DNA from: Yponomeuta sedellus
Taxonomy: Eukaryota > Arthropoda > Insecta > Lepidoptera > Yponomeutidae
Length of the DNA: 64,000 nucleotides
Assembly: GCA_934045075.1 (NCBI GenBank)
Contig: OW203726.1
Coordinates: 5,527,535 to 5,591,534 of the forward strand
Reading direction: 5' to 3'
The position numbers and the translations under genes are program-made. Of the stretch, positions 42,260 to 64,000 are shown piece after piece. Within the stretch, counting starts at the first letter, position 1; every line of letters begins with the position of its first letter. The notes under the pieces are model-generated. The model saw nothing but the letters and a program-made list of their open reading frames with translations. It was not told the origin of the DNA and ran no database searches.

Positions 42260-44440
42260 GACAAGCGACCTTACTGTAATATAGATTAGAGCTACGTCAG
42301 GATACGGAAATTTTCCTTGGGTCGACAACGTACAAAATAACGACCTAATTGCTATGTTCATATTGGTAATATACATACAGATACTTAATTTGCTAAATAA
42401 CCAGAAAAGGCTTTTCTGGTTATTTATTTTATTATCACTGGCACTACAGCGATTCACCTAATGGTCGTTTCACCTAGTGGAGTGTTAAGTTTACTGATAG
42501 CGAAATTTAACAGTTCGTCCATATACCTTATGTCAAAATATTAAGTTTTATGTGTGAATAGCTAATTTATTTTATTTATTTATTAGATACACAAAACAGA
42601 CATAAATTACAAATATGAAATGACACAAAGAATTGATACATGTTGTGTTCCAGTGATATCATCAAGTGTTTGAAAGTTAGCCAATGTGGACGTAGCAAAC
42701 TCTGACGATTAGATATACTTTGACGATAAAAAAACAACATGGCGGACAATACGTATCCGCCATCTTGTAATAAAATATTTTTCATATAATTGACTCATCT
42801 CATTGGCTATTTTTACACTGATGCCCAACCTTGCACGATCGATTTCAGTTTCTTTCTCTGTCTAGCATAATAGTATTAATTATATTATAATAAGTTATAA
42901 ATATAGAGATTAGACTGACTTCATTCAAGCAGGATGGCGCGTGTAGTGTAAATATAGCTATCGCGAGATACAAATAATAAAAAATCCTATTTAGGGTCGA
43001 TTGTACATTATGTAAATATGAATTATATTGTATAAAATAATAATGAGGAAAGACCTACTTAGATAATGTAGTCATACACCGATGCGAACTCGCAATTAGC
43101 TGCTAGTATTTATAGGTTATCATTCTGGCGAACAAGTCTCTAAAATGCAATTGTTCAATAGAATAATATTAAAACTGTGATGGTTGTTTCATTGACACTG
43201 TTGATAGTCTAGCAACCAATCAGATTCCAATAACCCGTGCAACTTGACTGGGCGGCGCCTCGCGCGATTCTATCTTCTTCGTGAGTGATGCCTATTAAAT
43301 TTTCGCGGCTGATACCATTGAAATCACATTGTACTGCTATTGCTTACTAGACTGACAAATAGAGACAAATAACAGCTATGGTCGTTATTGTTTGTTTTTT
43401 TTTTTGGTTGTGCAACCAAACTCTTTATCATTCTATTGAAAATCGGTGTGTGTATTAGACACGCAGTGGATACCACATGGGCCTGAACATCTGACTGCCT
43501 ATTTGCGACTTTTACGTACGAGGGACCAACATTTACACGTTTTTCGCGTAATTCTAAAAGTTCAAATATCACCATTTCTCAGTGCTTCGGGTTCATAAAA
43601 CGGAGTTTAATTGAAGATCACCTTTTAGTCGCCAGTTGGATCGACGTCGTCAATTTTGAAGCTGTCATACTTTCATAATGTATTCGCCGCTGAATGTCGA
43701 ATCGCGTCGGTGTATTAGATCCCCAATATGGTTTGTTTTGTTAAATATTCTAAGATCGTTTATCTCAAGTTCTTCGACCATTGTTGCGTGAAACGTAAAT
43801 GTGGATTTGATACAAGTAGAGAATGCTTGCACCTCGTTTTGGATCTCATTACGATACCTTGACTTAGCGCGTTTCGGTTCAAGCATTTTGTACTAGGTTG
43901 GTTTTGATTTCAAAATAATGGTGTTTTGCAAATTTGTACAGAATTACTATCAAATCAATTATAACTGAATCGTGTTTAGAATTAGAACTTCCATACATGT
44001 AGCGTAAGTCCTTCGCAAAGACCACTTGCACCACTTCTTGAATGTTAGTTAAATAGAGATTTAAATTGATCACTGATTTTATATGCATTAATAATATTTT
44101 ATATTATATCTGAAAACTAGTTTTTTAAATCTTTAATTATATCTAAGGGCACAATCTTACACGGGCATAAAAATATACATCCACAAACGTTTCGTCCAAG
44201 GTAATAAAATTAAAAAATATATTATTGTGTTTATAATTTATGTATGTACGTATGTACTATACCTATTAAGATATAAAACTTATTTTATATCATAATAATA
44301 TTTCATGAAATCAGACAGTGCCGAGCGCTGAAACGCTTGTTTGACATCTGGCGCTAACTGAAAACCAGCGCTCAAACACTTAGCATTAAGTTAACAGCCT
44401 TTTGCAGCAGCAGACACACCGCGACTATTGATTATCAACC
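42260..44440 (+). other. XRN1 3' untranslated region and intergenic AT-rich DNA
   Basis: Possible polyadenylation signals AATAAA lie at 42769-42774 and 42976-42981. I cannot tell which is used. Beyond about 43,050 no gene, TIR or SINE can be supported. Confidence 0.4.
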
Positions 44441-44444
44441 CATT

Positions 44445-44680
44445 ACACGGGTCTCTTCCCTGAAGAAGATATAGGCTATACTCCACCACGGGGGCCAAGT
44501 CCGGATTGGTGGAGGCTTCCAAGACTAGCGGCTGGTCTTACTGTCAGAAGTTTTCAAGCCGCCCTAAGGTCTCTGACTTGGCTTAACGACTGCCATCTAT
44601 CGACGGCAGCCGGCACCAACTGCTTAACGTGCCTTGCGAAGCACGGAACGGCTCGGAAAAATACCACTAGCGTTAGTCAT
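44445..44680 (-). repeat. family A repeat body, minus strand
   Basis: TACTCCACCACGGGGGCCAAGTCCGG..CAAGCCGCCC..GGCAGCCGGCACCAACTG..GTGCCTTGCGAAGCACGGAA is the reverse complement of the body at 50095-50180 and 63835-64000. Confidence 0.65.
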
Positions 44681-44685
44681 AGACG

Positions 44686-44880
44686 GTCTATGCACTGAAC
44701 GTGCCCTGTGTTGCTTAAGCATCGTCGTTTAAGATCACTCAGGCAGCCGGGGCTACGAGCGATTTGCGACTGTGCCTTTATCTAATGTCTGTCTATTTTC
44801 TTTTTGTTGTTGCATCTATTTAATTGTACCTTTGTGTGTGTGATTGTTGTTGCAAATAAATGTATCTTATGCTCTGCTTT
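44686..44880 (+). repeat. family I repeat, copy 2
   Basis: GTTAGTCATAGACGGTCTATGC..CACTCAGGCAGCCGGGGCTACGAGCGATTT, then a T/G-rich body ending TTGCAAATAAATGTATCTTA. Matches 24757-24860 in inverse orientation. Confidence 0.55.
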
Positions 44881-45300
44881 CTCCTTCAAATTTAATATTT
44901 TATCTCAATTTTAATTAAACGCTACTTTAGTCATTTAAGACAGTGGTGGAAGTCGGTTTTAGTGTCCACATCTGACCTATAGTTAGCACGATCTATGTGT
45001 GATTATTTGCATTTCCCCTTAATTTAAGAACAAACAAGTTCAATAATACCTATTCTAGAGGGAAGCAAAAGTTGGAACCTCTTTATACGAAAGACTGACG
45101 CCGGCCAATTTTGAGACATGTTCATTTCGTCGGTAGAGGATCTATAGACAAGCAAAAAAGGCCTATTACATAAAGTCTTAAGAACCTGTGTAAATTAAAA
45201 TCCTAACTTAATACGACGTCCAACATGGTTTATCCCAAAAACCTTGTGGTTTAGGACTATTATCTCATAAGGATTTTTTGTTCATAGTTATGGATATGTA

Positions 45301-45523
45301 CAGTCTGTTAGCTTTTAGAATATACCTCGGGCTCTAGAGTAGGCTTCGGTTTTTGCCGAAGGCACACGAGTGTTATACTACTTCCTGCTCTGTATAAAAC
45401 TTATTAAGTTTATTTAATTAAGTGTCCTATTAGTTCCGATATTTCTGTTACACGAATATATCGGATAGAATCGGAGATTCTATCCGATAGTAGCCGAGGT
45501 ATATTCTAAAAGCTAACAGACTG
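45301..45523. mobile_element. family F MITE, copy 2, with TA target duplication
   Basis: CAGTCTGTTAGCTTTTAGAA and its complement bound 223 bp with TA at 45299-45300 and 45524-45525. Internal GGCTTCGGTTTTTGCC, TTAGTTCCGATATTTCTG and TCTATCCGATAGTAGCCGAGG match 7450-7646. Confidence 0.87.
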
Positions 45524-45525
45524 TA

Positions 45526-46495
45526 CAGGTATTACAGCAAAAATATGGTCACCACACACTATGCTAAAGGTTCGAACTACATTATCGAAACAAAAGATGG
45601 TTTCAGCTTTCATGTCCAATTGTGGAAGAAGTATTGCCTTACTTCAAATTCAATGGTATTGCTTACTTATACTGGACGGTAGAATTTTTTTTTCCAATCA
45701 ATTGAAGGCCACATAAAAGTTACGTTAAATTCTAAAGATTATCATGATGTATAAATTGTATGCGTCTTTTGCGACTGGTCAAAATCGAGATAAAGCTATA
45801 AAATATTGAAACGTATTTGTAAACAGGTGCACAGCCGTACAAGTAGACTCCAAGTACAATGGAACTAAAAACTATAGTACATACTTAAAACCTGTTCTAC
45901 CTAGTAGTTGATACAATTCCAGGCTCTATGTCGATATAAGTGAAGCTATATTTTGTATAACATCAACTTGATATTGTTCGTTAAATAGTACAAAATTGTT
46001 TTATTACAATTTATAACTTATTGAACGTCTCGGTTGATAAAATTATGTTGTAGTAGTTGAAAGTAGAAATGAAAAAAGTCTTCAAAATACAGTTTGTGAA
46101 AATTAAATTTACTGGACGATCCTTTGTTCATCTGTACAGGTTCCAAAAGCATTTTCCAATAAAATGATGTGCAGAACTGACACCATGTTTCACTATTTAT
46201 TTAAATATTTTGTTTTATTTATTAGCGACATACAATCTGACAACACGTTGCAATTGCCGAGTACAGTTAAAAATATAAACCTAATTCTTAATGACTCGCT
46301 TTGCTCATACATAGTTATACTTATATTAAATGGGTCTAACCTTAATTCCCGACCTTTCGGCAGCGTTGCAGATGCTGACGGGATTTCATAATTAATCGCG
46401 ATTGGACCATTTTAATATATGTCCAACAATATTGTGTCTCGGATACTGACTGGTTTTGCAAGTTGGGTCTCCAATACACAAAGCTGTTCAGGAAT
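45526..46495. other. intergenic DNA, nothing recognised
   Basis: AT-rich, with only short chance frames. A fragment at 46305-46390 shares words with the inverted-repeat element at 36740-36893 (CATACATAGTTATA, ATTAAATGGGTC). Confidence 0.4.
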
Positions 46496-46890
46496 AAACG
46501 TGACGACAGTATAAAATATTCAAAGATTTAACGATATTATGGGTACGTACATAGTACATATTAAAAGGATTTCAAACACTGATTTAGTTTTATAAAAAAA
46601 AAGAGATTAATTACCAATATTTTCAAAAAAATAGCAGGTTGTATTACTGCTTTCAGCCGTTTCAGCCATTTTGACTGAAACAGCAATCACACCGTGGGCG
46701 TGACGCTAATGGTAAACTTCACCCGTGTATTATTTGACGTTGATGTTTGTTTACCTGGGCGTGACGTCACATTCGACGCCATGACACTACGAGCTGTTTT
46801 CCCACAGATTTAAACAGTTTTTTGTAAATACATAAAAAATGTGTTCCCATATTATGGGAGCGGTTTTAAAAATCTTTCGTCACGCCTATT
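46496..46890. mobile_element. TIR element (family G), copy 2
   Basis: AATAAACGTGACGACAGTAT at the left and TTTCGTCACGCCTATT at the right. The interior shares CACTGATTTAGTTTTAT, ATTTTGACTGAAACAGC and TGACGTCACATTCGACGCCATGA with copy 1 at 28152-28936. Confidence 0.65.
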
Positions 46891-47264
46891 CGGCATCATT
46901 ATTTTGAGCGCACCGATTTCTACACGCTATTAAGAATACAAATCGCATTCTCTTAGTAAACCATGAATTATAGTTGTATGGGACAGGTCCCTGAATGTTC
47001 GTGAATCTGAAGATCTAGGTAAGCAAAGTCCCATGGAAGTTAATCGCGCGTCAATCAAGTGTTTACTGCACGTTTTGTGCGGAAGCCTCGGTAGGTAAGT
47101 ACTTGAGTGACATTATGTTAGTGCAGATAAACGGCCGGAGGGATATGATCGTTATCTCTGTGGACAACAACATAACTAATACCTCTAGACAATCTACTTC
47201 TGATTGTAATTAGTTCCTGATTCTGTGAGTCTCTAGGCTTGAGTTTGAAATCACGAGTATTATA

Positions 47265-47490
47265 GGTTTCTTCCCGCGGGTGTCGCAAAAGGCGACTAAG
47301 GGACACAAACCAGGAGGTGGGCAGCAGCGCCCCCTGCAGTACAATTCCACCAAACTGCGATCCCCAACCCGCATGCCCAGCGTGGGGATTATGGGCATCA
47401 CCCCCCAATGATGGCACAACCTTGCGCTATGGCGCTCATTGGGGGAGGGCTATGTCTAGCAGTAGACTAATATAGCCTGAAGAAGATAGG
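47265..47490. repeat. family C repeat, copy
   Basis: TTTCTTCCCGCGGGTGTCGCAAAAGGCGACTAAGG through GCATGCCCAGCGTGGGGATTATGGGCATCACC to TATGTCTAGCAGTAGACTAATATAGCCTGAAGAAG. The most complete copy here. Confidence 0.68.
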
Positions 47491-48235
47491 TTTCTTCTAA
47501 AATGCGCAACTCCTGAAACATTTAGTTGTGTTTCTAACAACATTACTATTATTATTAATGCACTTTATTGCACACGATACATTAAACAGGACATTGTTAT
47601 TATGTACGGAGTCTTGACTTGTAATGAATATTACCAATAAATGATGTCTATGACATTACATAAGTCATAACTAACATGTATAAAGGCGAGCTTATCTCTG
47701 TAAGAGATTTCAAGCGAACCTTGGAGAGTCGGAGCAGCAGTAAAAACGGGTCTATATACCTACGTGTACAAAATAAACTACATCGCTCATTTGGCAGAAT
47801 ATTGACGCAAATGTCCTTTTTCCAATTTTACAGGAGAGACCGTTGTTTCATTCAGAAGTGTTAGAACTTTGTCAAAATGCCACAACGACAGTGGCGCTGT
47901 CACGCGATAAAAAACAAAACTACATTACTGTCATTTTTTCCCCAAGTGTAAACAGTTATTTCGGGTGTTTTGGCATACTTAAATTGGCAAAAAGTACATT
48001 TGCGTCATTATTCTGCCAAATGAGCGACATATGCGGCATAAATATCACATAGGCGGAAAGCTGAGAGCGCTATGGCGCTCACCAAGGGAGGGCTCTGTCC
48101 AGCGGTGGACCAATATAGCCTGAAGAAGAAGACTGTAGCAAAAATCCTTAACGATAATCTAAGCAGATACACAACAAACAACTTTGGTTTTAATAATTAT
48201 TTTTTTATAGGTCTATACTGAAAAAAATAACATTA

Positions 48236-48430
48236 TTATATTATTTTTAATGCACTAACCCGTGCTAAGGATAATTTTAAAAACCTATTATTATTGTACC
48301 TACGTTATACAGAGAATATCGCCCATTAGCTCAGTTGGAAAGAGCGCTGGCATGGATAGCCAGAGATCGTGGGTTCGAATCCCGGCATGGGTGGAATTTT
48401 TAGCTTCTGAATAGATTTTTAAAAATTAAA
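48236..48430 (+). repeat. tRNA-like TIR repeat, copy 8
   Basis: TTTTAATGCACTAACCCGTGCTAAGG and TTTTAAAAACCTATT on the left. The core is GCCCATTAGCTCAGTTGGAAAGAGC..GGGTTCGAATCCC. The right edge is TTTTTAGCTTCTGAATAGATTTTTA. The left and right edges are inverted. Confidence 0.8.
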
Positions 48431-49410
48431 AATTTTCTGCATTGTTAAAGCGCTGAATGGACGTTTTTCTACGTAGGAAAAATATTGCTGAAGGATGCGA
48501 CATGTTAGAGGACGTAAAACGCGAATTTGTTAGTATCATACAAACCTTTGAATTTAAATTTTATAGCATAGTCCGTCTTAAGGACTACGTGACAGTGATA
48601 GTTATGGGACATTATATACCCGAATTATTTACTTCCTGCTGCAGGAAGAGACCCGTGTCTCAGTAGTGGGGACATACAAAGGGTTGTTATAATTACATAT
48701 ACCTACGCTTTTACAATAAGGTCTCTGAATATACAAGGTGTCAACAATATTCCCAAAATTATACTTCGAACTAAGGCTCGAGGATGTTTGAACCAAAACG
48801 TTCTTGAGAAAACTTCGATCTCGCGAAAAAATATGAGCTGTTCCGCGTTATTTTTGGAAAGCCGGATAGTTTTCCGCGATTTAATTAGAAACCTCATATT
48901 AAATTATGTTTTTGAGTGAGGATTTTGTATGTTGCGCTTAGCATAGACATGGTCAAACAATGTTTATATAGCACACTTAGTGCAGAAGTGGCTACTATAG
49001 CATTAGATGTCCAGATATTATCTTTAAATATAAGTATGTACATATATCAATATTCATATTTGTACCAACTACTCGTCTCACTTTTCCTTCAGCAACGTAG
49101 GTTGTCTGAAAGAAATTGGTCTAAGCAATAGGGTCGCCAATTGTACTGTACCTATCTGTGTAATGTTTTTGTTTTTTTTCCTAATGTACAATAAAGAATA
49201 TTCTTATCTTATGACTGGCACTAAAACCAATTTATTGCAGTTCTACGTTATAAATAAGAATTTAAACTTTGTGGAATTTTAAAACACTGTACACCTATGT
49301 ATAGTTCTTAAATGTCACTCAATCACAACGATCTTAAATCTTTAATTCGTTCCGGACCCTATTTTTTATAAAAAACATTCCTTACATAATTGAAGTTGGT
49401 TAACAACGTC

Positions 49411-49575
49411 AATATTAAAAACCTATTTAGAGGCTAAAAATTCCACCCATGCCGGGATTCGAACCCGCGACCCCTGGCTATCCGTGCCAGCGCTTTTTCC
49501 AACTGAGCCAATGGGCGACTCACCGGCATCAGTGAAGTTTCGAACCTCTTTACAATATTCTCTGTATTACGTACA
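49411..49575 (-). repeat. tRNA-like TIR repeat, copy 9
   Basis: AAAAACCTATTTAGAGGCTAAAAA, CACCCATGCCGGGATTCGAACCCGCG, CCGTGCCAGCGC, GAGCCAATGGGCGACTCACC, CTTTACAATATTCTCTGTATTACGTAC. The second edge is missing. Confidence 0.78.
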
Positions 49576-49947
49576 ACTTCAATATGTAATGAATGTTTTT
49601 TTTTCTTTTTTGTATGAATAAGTTCTCCGAATAGGCGTCGAACATGGATGAACCAATTTTCAAAATACTTTTTTTGGTTTAAAGAGAAGACTTGCCAGGC
49701 GGTCCCATAGTCAAATGAGGATCTGATGGTGGGATCCTGGGCAAATCGAAGGAACTCTTCTACTTTTAAAGTAACACCTGAAGCGTTTCGGTATTTTTAT
49801 AGTGAGTGCATTTGCTTTCGGATAAGACAATTTTGCAGAGTCGTAGTGAATTAACAAAAAAATATTTCTTTTTAAATAAAAACCGACTCAACGCCACAGC
49901 ACAAAAAACAGCGAATATTAGTGTTTGATTGCAGCAGGAAGGAAGCC

Positions 49948-50235
49948 CTCGTGGCCTAGTCGAATCGAGTGATTGGAATCAATCAATTGTGTTAAGCAAC
50001 AACAGGCGCGGTCAGGTACAGGATGGGTGACCGTCCCACGGGACTGTCACCTAGTGCCAAAATGCCACTACCAATAGTGGCATTTTTCCGAGCGCTTCCG
50101 TGCTTCGCAATGCACGTTAAGCCGTTGGTGCCGGCTGTCATGTAATGGCAGTTGTTAAGCTATGTTAGAGACCTTATGGGCGGCTTGCAGGAAAAGACCT
50201 GTGGACCATTAGTGGGGACATACAAGGGTAGGTAT
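49948..50235 (+). repeat. 5S-rRNA-derived SINE, complete copy
   Basis: The head reads GTTAAGCAACAACAGGCGCGGTCAGGTACAGGATGGGTGACCG. It matches the 5S rRNA internal promoter: box A (GTTAAGCAAC), intermediate element (GGCGCGGTCAG) and box C (GGATGGGTGACCG). The body is family A (TTCCGTGCTTCGCAATGCACGTTAAGCCGTTGGTGCCGGCTGTCATG..GTGGGGACATACAAGGGTAG). A second copy is at 63707-64000. Confidence 0.85.
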
Positions 50236-50699
50236 ATCGAATGCAGCAGTGTTTTGAAGTGGGTTTTTTATTTAACTTTCACAGAGTCGCAGTTTTTGTG
50301 CTACATTGAATAAAATATTGTCTGACCTCCGGGACACCTGCGTGAGTTTATGTACCTGTGTATGTAAATTGCTCTATATTGTTTAGCACACCGTATCGTA
50401 TTTCAGCGACGGCTGAGCCAGTACCTAGGCGTAACGTGTGTGGACGACTAGTGAGTGACGTCACTGGTCGTACAATGAGCGCAATTCTAGTAGGTACACG
50501 TAGTCAATATTCAGTGATCAAGTGCCCCATTGAACATCGTAATCTCAAGTAGTATAGATACACCTAACGATTTTGCCTAGGTGCTTTACTTCTTGATACT
50601 TAGCACCACTGCCTCAAGAAATAAGAGCCACGTTAAAACCCGAACTTTATCTAGTTGTAGAGTTTCGAGCCTTCACTGAATCGAGTCCTCACTGACCGG

Positions 50700-63666
<12,967 letters not shown>

Positions 63667-63706
63667 GTGAGTGTGAAATGCATTTTGTCATAGTTATTCT
63701 TAGCAT

Positions 63707-64000
63707 GAAGCGCTCGTGGCCTAGTCGAACCGACGAGGGATTGAAATCAATCAGTTGAGTTAGGCAACAATAGGCGCAGTCAGGTGCAGGATGGGTGATC
63801 GTCCCGTGACTACCGCTAGTGGCATTTTCCGAGCGCTTCCGGGTTTCGCAAAGCACGTTAAGCCGTTGGTGCCGGCTGGCATGTAATGACAGTCGGTAAG
63901 CCATGTTAGAGGCCTTATGGGCGGCTTGATAACTTCTAACAGTAAGGCCCGCCACTGTCTTAATCCTCCACCAACCCGAACTGGGCCCCCGTGGTGGAGT
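63707..64000 (+). repeat. 5S-rRNA-derived SINE, second copy (cut by window end)
   Basis: GTTAGGCAACAATAGGCGCAGTCAGGTGCAGGATGGGTGATCG is the 5S-like promoter region. The family A body follows (TTCCGGGTTTCGCAAAGCACGTTAAGCCGTTGGTGCCGG..CCCCCGTGGTGGAGT). It starts about 40 bp after maltase exon 7. Confidence 0.83.

Overview
This is eukaryotic genomic DNA from an insect, most likely a moth or butterfly (Lepidoptera). The genes are split into many short exons with GT-AG introns. The two host proteins look like insect XRN1 (Pacman) and insect midgut-type GH13 alpha-glucosidase. The repeats are of types that dominate lepidopteran genomes: a DD37D mariner, CR1-like LINE, Gypsy and BEL/Pao LTR elements, TA-flanked MITEs, tRNA- and 5S-derived SINEs, and pentanucleotide SINE tails. 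There are no bacterial operons, CRISPR arrays or phage genes.

Region 1 (about 1-42,260, + strand) is the 3' two thirds of an XRN1 5'-3' exoribonuclease gene. Twenty coding exons can be placed, with every splice phase compatible, giving 1,056 complete codons to a stop at 42,257-42,259. The nuclease-domain exons lie upstream of the window. The gene is stretched by transposable elements: a Gypsy element plus a DD37D mariner in the intron after exon 11, a CR1-like LINE with two long open reading frames in antisense in the intron after exon 16, two large microsatellites, and many TIR elements. Decayed or identical partial copies of at least six XRN1 exons sit in the neighbouring introns.

Region 2 (about 42,260-50,700) is intergenic and holds SINE and MITE copies and long AT-rich stretches without recognisable genes.

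Region 3 (50,700-64,000, + strand) is a secreted maltase / alpha-glucosidase gene (GH13). Seven exons are visible, all three catalytic motifs are present, and the gene runs off the right edge. Its introns contain a BEL/Pao pol fragment, a foldback element with long arms and an 8-bp target duplication, and more SINE copies.

The two host genes have unrelated roles (mRNA decay; sugar digestion). I did not find a new defence or biosynthetic system. The less ordinary content is structural: the XRN1 exon copies, a family of tRNA-like repeats with inverted termini that includes two near-perfect palindromes, a 5S-rRNA-derived SINE, and a Gypsy insertion with a tandem LTR-internal-LTR-internal layout inside one target-site duplication.
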